Source of the DNA: Mariprofundus sp.
Lineage (GTDB): Bacteria > Pseudomonadota > Zetaproteobacteria > Mariprofundales > Mariprofundaceae
Direction of reading: 5' to 3'
Length of the DNA stretch: 64,000 nt
NCBI GenBank assembly: GCA_021772835.1
Contig: JAJFLE010000070.1
Coordinates: 16,066 to 80,065 of the forward strand
Positions 8,021 to 16,288 of this stretch are shown in pieces. The notes beneath the pieces are model-generated. The model worked only from the letters and a program-made list of their open reading frames with translations. It had not been told where the DNA came from and searched no databases. Position 1 is the stretch's first letter. Every line of letters begins with the position of its first letter. The translations under genes and the position numbers were made by a program.

Positions 8021-9729
8021 ACCCCATCCGCTTTGGGGAGGTGCCGGTCAATCGCCGTGATGGTAAGGCGGTTGCCTCCAGCTCCGGAATCATTATTGGC
8101 CGGGTACAGAAGTTATTACATGGGCGCCAGCCTATCCCGGAAAAATATATCAAAGCTGATCAGCTTGAAGCAGAAGTTGAACGACTGTTAAAGGCAATCA
8201 CCGCGGCCAAGCAAGAGATCGACAACGAACGCAAGCACCTGAGCGATATCGGCACCCGCGACCCGATGCTGATTCTCGATGTACACAGGATGTTAATTGC
8301 AGACCCGGAGCTGCTGAAGTCAGCAAGCAACCGCATCAGGGAAGATCGTATCAATGCCGAGTGGGCTATCAGGCAGGAGATGGATGTTATTCAGTCAGTG
8401 TTTGAACAGGTTGAGGATGAATACCTGCGCAACCGTAAACACGATGTGGAGCAGGCGGGTCGGCGTATCCTGGCTCATCTGTTGGGTCAACCTGATGTCA
8501 ACCAGGGCCTGCAGGAGAAGCTGACTGATAAAGAGCCGGTCATTTATGTCGGCGATGACTTTTCCGTTTCCGATATCGTGAATATGTGGCGCCATGGCGT
8601 AGCAGCGGTGGTCACTGAGCAGGGCGGTGTCGATGCACACAATATCATTGTCGCTCGCGGCATCGGTTTGCCTGCATTGGTCGGCGCGACAGGTGTGCTT
8701 GATGACATCAAGGATGGCGACACTCTCATTCTTGATGCCGAGCAGGGACTCTGGGTGCTCAATCCTAGCGAAGCGGAGCAGGCAGCCTATTGTAAATTTA
8801 TGGAAGCCATACTGGTCAGCAAGCGTGGTCTTGAAGACTTTGCCTGCAAACCTTCACTGAGCAAGGATGGACGTGAGATGAAACTCATGGCCAATATCGA
8901 GTTTCCCGAAGAGCTTGATGTGGCCGACTCCATTGGCATAGATGGTATAGGGCTATATCGCAGCGAATTTCTATTCATTAACGAAACAACCCTGCCGGGT
9001 GAAGCGTTCCAGTTTGAGCAGTACGTTACACTGGTGCGCCGCATGTTGGGTAAACCTGTCATCATGCGGCTACTCGATGTCGGCGGCGACCGCCCATGGC
9101 TTTATCGTGATCTGGCTGGAGCCGACTATGCCGGTGCCAACCCGGCCATGGGTCTGCGTGGCATCCGTTTGATGTTGAGGAATCCGGAACCGCTGAAAGT
9201 TCAATTGCGCGCCATGATCAGGGCTGCGCAGGAAGGGCCGGTAAGAATTCTTGTGCCGATGATCAGTTGCCGCGAAGAGATGGAGCAGGTGAACGCGCTG
9301 GCTGAAGAGTGTCGCAAGGAGCTTGGGCTTGCCGAATTACCACCAATCGGTGCGATGATCGAAGTGCCTGCTGCGGCCTTGATTGCCGAGGATATTGCAC
9401 AGGTGTCCGACTTTTTCTCCATAGGTACGAATGATCTGATGCAGTATACTCTGGCATCGGATCGCAGTGATGATGAGATGGCTGGGCTTTATAAGACCGG
9501 ACAGGCCGCTGTACTGCAGCTGATTATGCTGGCTGCATCAGCTGCGAAAAAAAACGGTATTCCAATCTCGGTCTGCGGCGAGCTGGCTGCTGACCCGGAA
9601 TGGACAGCTACATTTCTCAATCTGGACATGGAATATTTATCCATGAGCGCAAGCAGTATACTCACTATTCGCCGTTACCTCAGTCGCCAAACCTATTTGC
9701 CACTGCTTCCTTCATCCGTGGAACAATAA
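8017..9729 (+). CDS. ptsI: PTS enzyme I (phosphoenolpyruvate-protein phosphotransferase)
   Basis: 570 residues: N-terminal HPr-binding and phosphohistidine domain with the active site GGVDAHNIIVARG (His near 208) and a C-terminal PEP-binding TIM barrel with the signature RSEFLF, IGTNDLMQYTLASDR and the catalytic Cys in VCGELAADP. There is no N-terminal GAF domain, so it is standard EI and not EI(Ntr) PtsP. The GTG start overlaps the HPr stop by 4 bp. As no sugar permease is encoded here, PEP-derived phosphate probably serves regulation through PtsN and the other EIIA. Confidence 0.96.
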   Translation: MNPIRFGEVPVNRRDGKAVASSSGIIIGRVQKLLHGRQPIPEKYIKADQLEAEVERLLKAITAAKQEIDNERKHLSDIGTRDPMLILDVHRMLIADPELLKSASNRIREDRINAEWAIRQEMDVIQSVFEQVEDEYLRNRKHDVEQAGRRILAHLLGQPDVNQGLQEKLTDKEPVIYVGDDFSVSDIVNMWRHGVAAVVTEQGGVDAHNIIVARGIGLPALVGATGVLDDIKDGDTLILDAEQGLWVLNPSEAEQAAYCKFMEAILVSKRGLEDFACKPSLSKDGREMKLMANIEFPEELDVADSIGIDGIGLYRSEFLFINETTLPGEAFQFEQYVTLVRRMLGKPVIMRLLDVGGDRPWLYRDLAGADYAGANPAMGLRGIRLMLRNPEPLKVQLRAMIRAAQEGPVRILVPMISCREEMEQVNALAEECRKELGLAELPPIGAMIEVPAAALIAEDIAQVSDFFSIGTNDLMQYTLASDRSDDEMAGLYKTGQAAVLQLIMLAASAAKKNGIPISVCGELAADPEWTATFLNLDMEYLSMSASSILTIRRYLSRQTYLPLLPSSVEQ

Positions 9730-9789
9730 GCCTCTATCGTGCTGCGGGAGCAGCGCAGTTTGCTCCTCTCTTTGCCGAATTGGGCAAAG

Positions 9790-9821
9790 CCGTTTACCCT
9801 TCGCCGCCCAAAGGTTAACAG
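9790..9821 (+). promoter_or_regulatory. Putative BirA operator of bioB
   Basis: Half-site CCGTTTACC (9790-9798) and half-site GGTTAACAG (9813-9821) are inverted, match at 7 of 9 positions, and are 14 bp apart. This fits the BirA operator pattern TTGTnAACC-N14/15-GGTTnACAA. It ends 21 bp before the bioB ATG. A weak promoter match, TTGCCG (9772-9777) with 17 bp to TACCCT (9795-9800), would place the -10 inside the left half-site, which suits repression. Confidence 0.6.
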
Positions 9822-9842
9822 GGGCTTTGAAAAGGAGAGTTT

Positions 9843-10832
9843 ATGCGATACGATTGGAGTGTAGATGAGATTGAGGCGCTGTTTGAGTTGCCGTTTAATG
9901 ATCTGATGTTCCGGGCTCAGCAGGCCCATCGTGCCCACTTTGATGCCAATGAAGTGCAACTGTCCACCTTGCTGTCGATTAAAACAGGCGGCTGCCCGGA
10001 GGATTGCAAATATTGCCCGCAGTCATCGCGCTACAATACCGATGTCGAATCCGAACTGCTGATGAAAAAAGATCAGGTTATCGCTGCCGCTAAAGTCGCC
10101 AAAGAGAAGGGTGCATCGCGTTTCTGTATTGGAGCGGCCTGGCGCGAGCCCAAAGGTCGCGCATTTAAACTGGTCTGCGACATGATAAGCGAAATCAAGG
10201 AACTGGATATGGAAGCCTGTGCCACCTTGGGTATGCTCAATGCCGAGCAGGCCGCGCACCTGAAAGAGGTCGGGCTGGATTATTACAACCACAATCTTGA
10301 TGCCGATCCTGAATATTACAAAGAGATTATCTCTACCCGCACCTATGAGGAGCGCCTTGATACCCTCAAACATGTGCGTGCCAACGGCATGAGCGTCTGC
10401 TGTGGCGGCATTGTAGGCATGGGTGAATCGCGCCGTCATCGCGCAGGCCTTGTCGCCCAGCTTGCACGCATGAGCCCGCATCCGGAATCTGTACCGATCA
10501 ATATGCTGGTGAAGGTGGAAGGCACGCCTGTTGCCGATGACGAACAGTTTGCAGGTGATCTGGACAACTTCGAATTCATTCGCACGATTGCCATTTCCCG
10601 CATTACCATGCCTGGCTCTCACGTGCGCCTCTCCGCCGGGCGTGAAGAGATGAACGAGGAGATGCAATCGCTCTGCTTCCTGGCTGGTGCCAACTCGATT
10701 TTTTATGGTGAAAAACTGCTGACTACCGGCAATCAGGACGCCGAGAACGATCAGAAGTTATTTGCTAAGCTGGGACTGCGTCCGATGGAGAAGCCAACGC
10801 CATCAAGTCGCCGCATGGTGAATGCTAACTGA
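9843..10832 (+). CDS. bioB: Biotin synthase
   Basis: 329 residues, a radical SAM enzyme that inserts sulfur into dethiobiotin. The [4Fe-4S] cysteines are C51, C55 and C58 (CPEDCKYC), and the [16 protein letters not shown] and GxR motifs for dethiobiotin and the [2Fe-2S] cluster are present. A strong ribosome binding site (AAGGAG) precedes the ATG. It stands alone, without other bio genes nearby, and has its own BirA-type operator. It is separated from ptsI by 113 bp. Confidence 0.97.
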   Translation: MRYDWSVDEIEALFELPFNDLMFRAQQAHRAHFDANEVQLSTLLSIKTGGCPEDCKYCPQSSRYNTDVESELLMKKDQVIAAAKVAKEKGASRFCIGAAWREPKGRAFKLVCDMISEIKELDMEACATLGMLNAEQAAHLKEVGLDYYNHNLDADPEYYKEIISTRTYEERLDTLKHVRANGMSVCCGGIVGMGESRRHRAGLVAQLARMSPHPESVPINMLVKVEGTPVADDEQFAGDLDNFEFIRTIAISRITMPGSHVRLSAGREEMNEEMQSLCFLAGANSIFYGEKLLTTGNQDAENDQKLFAKLGLRPMEKPTPSSRRMVNAN

Positions 10833-10898
10833 ATATTATATCGCTGCTGCGTAGTTCTGTTGCACGTTTAGGCATGCCCTGAAAAAGTCAGGGTTTCC

Positions 10899-11339
10899 TT
10901 AGATTCCCGCCTCACGGCGAATTTCACGGACATATTGTTCAGGTAAACGGTGCTCAATCAGACCATCGATAATAAAACTGACGTATGTGTCTGACGGTGG
11001 TTGCTTGGTAATCAGTTCAGATTGATAGGTAAAGGCACTCTTTTTTTCACCCTGAAAATCGAGCTCAATCTCTATGCGCCGATAGCCAGTTTCAATCTGA
11101 TCCAGTTTTTTCCACAGCCTGGGCTTGATGGAAAATAGTACACCATGCACTGAAGCCGTGGCTTCTCGCATAAGGTTGGCCTTGGCGGTGCCATCGGTAC
11201 CCAGCTTGTTACAGCACCAGATGTAACCGTCGAGTCTCGCAGGGCCTATGATTTTGACGGATGGGATTCGCTCAATCAGTCGCCTGCTCGACATATTCGA
11301 GCCATAAGCAAAATAGAGTTCCTGTTTGGAGAAAAACAT
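10899..11339 (-). CDS. Gamma-glutamylcyclotransferase-like (AIG2/GGCT) protein
   Basis: 146 residues from the ATG at 11339. It opens with the substrate-binding YFAYGSNM motif (about 9-16) and contains LDQIETGYRR, with the Glu that serves as general base in GGCT enzymes. The family cleaves gamma-glutamyl peptides to 5-oxoproline, but substrates vary widely. A GTG start at 11375 would add 12 residues with no conserved content. It follows bioB in the opposite direction. Confidence 0.8.
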   Translation of the reverse strand: MFFSKQELYFAYGSNMSSRRLIERIPSVKIIGPARLDGYIWCCNKLGTDGTAKANLMREATASVHGVLFSIKPRLWKKLDQIETGYRRIEIELDFQGEKKSAFTYQSELITKQPPSDTYVSFIIDGLIEHRLPEQYVREIRREAGI

Positions 11340-11393
11340 CAAGGTATTCTTAATGAGATGCTGATTAATTGCCACCCTGGCAATAATCAGCTC

Positions 11394-11504
11394 GCAAAGG
11401 CAAAAGCGTGGTTTTGCCTTTGCTTACAAATCAAGCGCTTACATGCCTGATTTGGCAGGCCATCCATGGATGGCCTGCACGGAAACGCTGAATGAATCAG
11501 CGTT
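11394..11504. repeat. Composite hairpin repeat, copy A
   Basis: Four dyads in series: GCAAAGGCAAAA/TTTTGCCTTTGC (11394-11423, 12-bp arms), AAATCA...TGATTT around AGCGCTTACATGCC, a perfect 24-bp palindrome at 11455-11478 centred on CCATGG, and AACGCTGA/TCAGCGTT (11484-11504). The first three modules recur in different order at 13064-13141. It fills the gap between the convergent-side ends of the GGCT-like and AEC transporter genes. Confidence 0.75.
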
Positions 11505-11506
11505 CC

Positions 11507-12442
11507 TCAAGAAACGGCCTGCAGCCATAGTGGAAGAGAAATCAGCGATAGAGCTGTTGTCAGTGTTACAGCCTCGGCATATAGAGCCACATCAAGCTTA
11601 AAGCGGTCACAAATCACCAAGCCCAGCACCATGGTTGGCATCGCGCCTTCAATGACTACAGGAGCCAGATAATCGGCAGGCATACCAACTCCGATTGAGG
11701 CGCCCCAGGCGATCAGGGGCATCAGAACCAACTGAATGGCAATCACCGGCAGCAATACTGGAATGCGTGCGGCCCAGCCTGATTGCCAGCGTAAAGCCAT
11801 ACCGACTGATAACAACATCAGCGGCACTACAGCTGCGCCCAGCGTACTCAGTGTTTCATCGAGCCAGACTGGCATCGACACTGCCATGGCACTAAGAAGC
11901 AAACCTGCAATCGCGGCCCAGATTGCAGGCACACGAAACAAGCTGACCAGCGGATGCATACCATCGCCCGATGTGCCGTAATAGCGCGCCAGTATGATGC
12001 CTATAGTGAATAGCAGCGGCGTGGAGGCCAGAAGATCAAAATGAATCGCAACGACCTGCGCCCAGGAGCCGAAGGTCTGGCTCAGTACCGGCAGGCCAAG
12101 ATAAGAGAAGTTACCAAATGCGCTTGCCAGCAGCAGTGCACCGACAGCTTTGTTGCTGTTTCCCGGCAGAAATACGCGCACCAGTTTGCCGTTGCCATAG
12201 AGCAGAAAAGCAGCCAGCAGGGCCAATGAAACACTCAGTGCCGCTACAACCGGAATGCGCACTGTGTTCAGCCCGACAGGGAACTGCCACAACACATGCA
12301 GAACCAGTGCAGGCAGGAAAATGTGGTAAACCGATTGCGCCAGATGACTACGGATGGTTTCAGCTGATTTCTGACCTAGTATCGATTTCCAGGCTATACC
12401 GACGATGATGATTACGGCCATGCCGAGCAATACGTTAAACAT
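11507..12442 (-). CDS. AEC (auxin efflux carrier) family permease
   Basis: 311 residues, very hydrophobic, with about ten predicted membrane segments in two halves of five, as in the AEC/malonate-type transporters. It carries the N-terminal FxxxLPALVLHVLW segment and a C-terminal PTMVLGLVICDRF segment. Members export or import small organic acids and amino acids; the substrate cannot be read from sequence. It lies 80 bp upstream of the smpB stop on the same strand, so the two could be transcribed together. Confidence 0.85.
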   Translation of the reverse strand: MFNVLLGMAVIIIVGIAWKSILGQKSAETIRSHLAQSVYHIFLPALVLHVLWQFPVGLNTVRIPVVAALSVSLALLAAFLLYGNGKLVRVFLPGNSNKAVGALLLASAFGNFSYLGLPVLSQTFGSWAQVVAIHFDLLASTPLLFTIGIILARYYGTSGDGMHPLVSLFRVPAIWAAIAGLLLSAMAVSMPVWLDETLSTLGAAVVPLMLLSVGMALRWQSGWAARIPVLLPVIAIQLVLMPLIAWGASIGVGMPADYLAPVVIEGAMPTMVLGLVICDRFKLDVALYAEAVTLTTALSLISLPLWLQAVS

Positions 12443-12522
12443 GAGTGAACACTACATGTTCTGTGGAGACACCACTATGCATCGCAACCATTGCAGTAGT
12501 GCGCTTTTCGGACTGAGGGGGC

Positions 12523-12963
12523 TCAGACCTTGTACTGACGCTGCAAGTCACGCTTGATATCGCGCTCTTTCATATCGGCGCGTTTATCGTACATCTTTTT
12601 ACCTCGGCAGAGGCCGATTTCCAGTTTGGCAAAATTGCGATCATTGAAATAGAGCTTGAGCGGGACCAGTGTCAAACCCTTCTCCTTGAGTTTGCCAAGC
12701 AATTTCTCGATTTCATTTTTGTGCAACAGCAATTGACGTGAGCGGGTTGGATCGCTTGGGTTATTCATGGCGGCAGGTTTGTACATGCTGATATGGCAGC
12801 CGACTAACAATACACGCTCTTTTCTGACAATAACGTGCGCCTCAGCCAGATTGGCCTGCCCGTTCCTGATCGATTTCACTTCAGGGCCGGTCAGAATCAT
12901 GCCTGCATCATAGGTTTCTAAAATATGATATTCGTGCCGGGCACGACGGTTTAAAATTGCCAT
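12523..12963 (-). CDS. smpB: SsrA-binding protein
   Basis: 146 residues with the SmpB oligonucleotide-binding barrel: NRRARHEYHILETYDAGM, LTGPEVKSIRNGQANLAE, and the C-terminal basic tail KRADMKERDIKRDLQRQ that inserts in the mRNA channel. SmpB brings tmRNA to stalled ribosomes. No ssrA gene is seen next to it in this window. The ATG at 12963 opens the conserved part. Confidence 0.96.
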   Translation of the reverse strand: MAILNRRARHEYHILETYDAGMILTGPEVKSIRNGQANLAEAHVIVRKERVLLVGCHISMYKPAAMNNPSDPTRSRQLLLHKNEIEKLLGKLKEKGLTLVPLKLYFNDRNFAKLEIGLCRGKKMYDKRADMKERDIKRDLQRQYKV

Positions 12964-13058
12964 GGACCGGATGCTAACTCGAATTCCATTCCTTGCCAGT
13001 TAAACCGCGAAAGGAGAACCTGAGTAGGTGCAGGGGCCATGATCTTGTAGAGAGTCTA

Positions 13059-13174
13059 GCAGCCCATGGATGGCCAGCCAAAATCATGCACGTATGTGCC
13101 TGACTTTGTGGGCAAAGGCAAAATCACACGTTTGCCTTTGCATACTGAAAAAATGCATACAAGCCGTTTTTCAG
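13059..13174. repeat. Composite hairpin repeat, copy B
   Basis: It contains CCATGGATGGCC (13064-13075), then AAAATCA...TGACTTT around TGCACGTATGTGCC, then the GCAAAGGCAAA/TTTGCCTTTGC hairpin (13112-13141), then CTGAAAAA/TTTTTCAG (13145-13174) enclosing GCATACAAGCC. Three of these modules match copy A near 11394-11478, with the shared core GCwTACAwGCC. It lies between smpB and the SH3 gene. Confidence 0.7.
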
Positions 13175-13185
13175 ATACAACTCAA

Positions 13186-13815
13186 TTAGTAGCCGCCCCA
13201 GCGCCGTTTGCGTCGAGCGCCCATATATGGCAGAAGTAGTCCAAGAATGACGCCCGCCACAATGGCACCACCCCCCATGAGAAACCAGCGCTGCTGGGCT
13301 CCGCTGCGGATGTCGATAGTTTGCTGTTCCAGATCAAACAGGGCCTGCTTGGCTGCTGCGGCCTCTTCTTTGAGCATGATGTTCTGAGCTGCGACTTCAA
13401 CAGCATTGGCTGCCGTCGTACGTATATGTTGAATCTCATTTTCCAGATTTTTGTTTTCAGCCTGCAATCGGTGATTCTCTGTATCTGCAGTCTTATTTTG
13501 CTGCTTCAGTTGCGATAGTTGGCTTAGCTCTTTTTCAAACGCTTCCAGACGATCCCGTGCCGCTGGTGTTTTCATAAGGTAGCGACTTAAAATCCAGCCA
13601 TCCTTGCCATCTTTCGTGCGCACATGCGAATAACCACTTTGTGATTGCTCCAGTATCTCAACAGGCATGCCGCTAGGCAACATTCTGATGATTTTAAAGC
13701 TGGTGCCTTCTCCTGAGCGCATTGGCAACTTTGCCTGATCAACAATGTAGCGAGTCTCTGCCTGAGCAATACAGACAAATCCAAGCATGGCAACAATAAC
13801 GAAAAACAGTTTCAT
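13186..13815 (-). CDS. SH3-domain protein with C-terminal membrane anchor (YgiM type)
   Basis: 209 residues: a signal peptide ending in AQA (about 1-19), a bacterial SH3 domain (about 20-85, with LPMRSGEGTSFKIIRMLPSG), a coiled coil rich in Glu/Gln/Leu (about 88-165), one membrane segment (about 178-200) and a basic tail RKRRWGGY. This order matches the TIGR04211 SH3-and-anchor family. It probably sits in the periplasm on the inner membrane; the ligand is unknown. It is divergent from the lipoprotein gene at 14048. Confidence 0.88.
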   Translation of the reverse strand: MKLFFVIVAMLGFVCIAQAETRYIVDQAKLPMRSGEGTSFKIIRMLPSGMPVEILEQSQSGYSHVRTKDGKDGWILSRYLMKTPAARDRLEAFEKELSQLSQLKQQNKTADTENHRLQAENKNLENEIQHIRTTAANAVEVAAQNIMLKEEAAAAKQALFDLEQQTIDIRSGAQQRWFLMGGGAIVAGVILGLLLPYMGARRKRRWGGY

Positions 13816-14047
13816 AAATCACCTCAGCGCGACAGGTTAAACCTTAAACATGTTTTGTCTGCAGATAAAGTGACAGTAATATGCATCATGACTGCACAGC
13901 AAGTATTAACCGCACTTATAAACCAGTATCGACGAAGTATGCTGAATTTATACAGGCTATAATGTGTGCTTTTGTCGAAGAAAGGCTTGCCGACAAAAAA
14001 ATGGCTGTCTAAACTCCTGCTGGTGTAGGGATAAGGGAGCTATTTTT

Positions 14048-14701
14048 ATGCTTAAACCAAGCTATTTACTGCTGGTCATGCTGCTGGCGCTGTCATCATG
14101 CAGCACCATTGAAGCTATGCTCGGCCCTTCTGGCGAACCCGCCATAGAGGACAACAGTGGCCTGGCAGCTGAAAATCGGCAGTTAGATACCGAAATTGCT
14201 GACTTGCGTCAGGAATTGGCAGTGCTCGAGGGTGATATTGCCGACCAGAAATCTCAGCAGGTTGCTCGCCTGGAAGCCGAAGAAAAGGCGCGTATGCAGG
14301 CAGAGCAGGTTATCTCTAAAGACAGGTTGTGGGTCACGGTTTCATTCCGCTCCGGTTATATGGAACTAACCAAGGCATCACGCCGGGCACTCAAACGTTT
14401 GGCAGAAAAGTTTGCCTCCAAGCCCAGAGCGCAGACCATTGATGTGCGCGGATACACAGATGATGAACCTATTGGTGGTTATGCAAGCAGTCGTCACACA
14501 CCAAGGCACCCGTACAAGACCAATTTGGCTTTGAGCCAGGCGCGAGCAGCCAGCGTGGCTGCTGCTATCATCAGTGCCGGTGTGCTGGACAAGGCTGTGC
14601 ACGCAGAAGGATATGGAGCCACCAATTTTGTTGCTGATAATAAAACTGCAGCCGGTCGCGAAAGAAACCGTCGTGCAGAAGTTTATCTTGTGAAAAAATA
14701 A
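14048..14701 (+). CDS. OmpA-like peptidoglycan-associated lipoprotein
   Basis: 217 residues. The signal sequence ends in a lipobox LSSC with Cys18, a coiled coil follows (about 40-90), and the C-terminal OmpA domain (about 97-217) has VSFRSGYMELT, DVRGYTDDEP and NRRAEVYL, with the Asp and Arg that bind diaminopimelate. The ATG at 14048 is preferred to an upstream start because it begins the signal sequence and has AGGGAG 10 bp before it. It is a likely outer membrane to cell wall tether. A strong terminator follows. Confidence 0.9.
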   Translation: MLKPSYLLLVMLLALSSCSTIEAMLGPSGEPAIEDNSGLAAENRQLDTEIADLRQELAVLEGDIADQKSQQVARLEAEEKARMQAEQVISKDRLWVTVSFRSGYMELTKASRRALKRLAEKFASKPRAQTIDVRGYTDDEPIGGYASSRHTPRHPYKTNLALSQARAASVAAAIISAGVLDKAVHAEGYGATNFVADNKTAAGRERNRRAEVYLVKK

Positions 14702-14721
14702 AGCTGATTCGCTAAGTTCTG

Positions 14722-14753
14722 ATAGCCCGGTATAGTAACCGGGCTATTTTTTT
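14722..14753 (+). terminator. Intrinsic terminator
   Basis: ATAGCCCGGT and ACCGGGCTAT form a perfect 10-bp stem with a 6-nt loop, followed by seven T residues. It ends transcription of the OmpA-like lipoprotein gene. Confidence 0.95.
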
Positions 14754-14779
14754 ATCTACTGGTGTCATGAGGTTCTAAT

Positions 14780-15487
14780 ATGTCGCGTATAAACGGAAAA
14801 AACGAATTCTACTTTCCCATAATTATTGCCATTACGGCACTGGTATTATCGCTCATCTCCGGTGTGGTGAATTACCGCCAGAATAATCTGGCTAACCTGG
14901 AGAGCAGCCTGCGAGATACACGTGATCAGTTGCAGCTGGCCAAAAGCGATATCGCCGACATCAAAATGAAAACAGTACAAAAACTTGTCGATGCAGAGAT
15001 CGCTTATAAGGCACAGGAGCGTCTTGAGGATGAGAAAAATGAACTGCGCCTGGATCTTGCGGATGCACATGAGCGCATTGGTGAGCTTGAAACCCGGATA
15101 AAAAGCTTGGATCAGGCGCTGGAAAGAAAGAAGGTTTCACCAAAAATTAGTAATATGAAATCCAGGGCTGCAGGCGCGGCAACTGTTGTGGCAACGCCGG
15201 AAACGGCTGATGTGGATATTTATACTGTCGATATAGAAGAGGCCTTGCGGCAGAACATCGCCGATGGTCTTGGCAATAAAGGCTTTGCCGCCAAGTTCCC
15301 TGCAAAGCGACAGTCAATGAGCATGGCCAACAGCACAACTGTATTCTATTACAATGACAGTTATAAACAGGTTGCCCTGCAACTGGTTAAGGATCTGAGT
15401 GAGATGAGCAAGAGAAAGGTTATTCTGAGGAAAGGAGCCAGCCCTTTCAAAAAGAATAAAATTGTCGCACACATTATAGGCAACTAA
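14780..15487 (+). CDS. Membrane-anchored coiled-coil protein with LytR_C-like C-terminus
   Basis: 235 residues. One membrane segment near the N-terminus (about 9-27, FPIIIAITALVLSLISGVV) is followed by a long coiled coil (about 28-115) and a C-terminal region (about 165-235) with VFYYNDSYKQVALQLVKDL, which resembles the LytR_C/cell-envelope peptide fold. It starts 26 bp after the terminator at 14753. The function is unknown; a periplasmic envelope role is plausible from topology and neighbours. Confidence 0.7.
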   Translation: MSRINGKNEFYFPIIIAITALVLSLISGVVNYRQNNLANLESSLRDTRDQLQLAKSDIADIKMKTVQKLVDAEIAYKAQERLEDEKNELRLDLADAHERIGELETRIKSLDQALERKKVSPKISNMKSRAAGAATVVATPETADVDIYTVDIEEALRQNIADGLGNKGFAAKFPAKRQSMSMANSTTVFYYNDSYKQVALQLVKDLSEMSKRKVILRKGASPFKKNKIVAHIIGN

Positions 15488-15643
15488 GCGCATCGGCTTT
15501 TAGTGAGCCTTCCCCACTTATCCATAAGACACAGGCAAAGTCTCCCGCCTTTCCGGCTGGTGAAAGTCCGATGCAGTCGCCTCAGGCGGACAAATGCACG
15601 TATGTTTGCTATAGTATCTACAGGGAAACAAAAGGAGATGCAT

Positions 15644-16198
15644 ATGCAATCATTAACGATTCGATCTATTCTCATTCTGTTGGCCTTTACGGTTAGCCTG
15701 CACAATATCCCAACTGCAGATGCGGCAAGCAAGGCAGAGATCAATGCCAAGGTGAGTGCAACCATGACCACCTTCTACTCAACGATAAAATCAGGTCAGG
15801 AACTGGCCAATAAGGCAGTGGCTATTCTGGTTTTCCCTGAAGTATTCAAGGCTGGTTTTGTTGCCGGTGGTGAGTATGGTGAAGGTGCCATGCTTGAAGG
15901 CGGTAAAACCACGGCATATTACAGTACGGTAGCAGCCTCTATCGGTTTTCAGCTGGGTGCGCAGGTGAAATCTCAGGTGATCATGTTCATGACCCGGGAC
16001 TCACTCAAGGCATTCAAGGCCAGTAAGGGCTGGAAAGCAGGCGTCGATGGCAGTATCGCCCTGATTACGATTGGTGCAGGTGGTGATGTCGACACCAACA
16101 CGATAAAAGACCCGATCATCGGGTTCATTTTCTCGAACAAGGGGTTGATGTATAACCTCACTTTTGAAGGTGCCAAGATCACTAAAATGGAAAAATAA
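15644..16198 (+). CDS. Exported SYLF-domain protein
   Basis: 184 residues with a signal peptide (cleavage after TADA near 25) and a SYLF/YSC84 domain: LANKAVAILVFPEVFKAGFVAGGEYGEGAM and the tail KDPIIGFIFSNKGLMYNLTFEG. SYLF domains bind lipids; bacterial exported members are uncharacterised. The ATG at 15644 has AAAGGAG 6 bp before it, better than the ATG at 15638. Two hairpins follow the stop. Confidence 0.9.
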   Translation: MQSLTIRSILILLAFTVSLHNIPTADAASKAEINAKVSATMTTFYSTIKSGQELANKAVAILVFPEVFKAGFVAGGEYGEGAMLEGGKTTAYYSTVAASIGFQLGAQVKSQVIMFMTRDSLKAFKASKGWKAGVDGSIALITIGAGGDVDTNTIKDPIIGFIFSNKGLMYNLTFEGAKITKMEK

Positions 16199-16199
16199 G

Positions 16200-16245
16200 G
16201 TCAGGTTTCCTGACAAGTGAGAGGCGTGCCATTGGCACGTCTCTC
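16200..16245 (+). other. Tandem hairpins after the SYLF gene
   Basis: GTCAGG/CCTGAC with loop TTT (16200-16214), then GAGAGGCGTGCC/GGCACGTCTCTC with loop ATT (16219-16245, one G-T wobble). No T-run follows. They may protect or end the SYLF transcript without a classical terminator. Confidence 0.5.
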
Positions 16246-16288
16246 CGCTTTGTCTTGCAGGCCGACTTCAATCCACCAACAATGGGCC

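Noticed and set aside
15540..15600. GGTGAAAGTCC phrase upstream of the SYLF gene, like part of a cobalamin riboswitch or group II intron
   Set aside because: The other conserved riboswitch boxes and any intron structure are missing.
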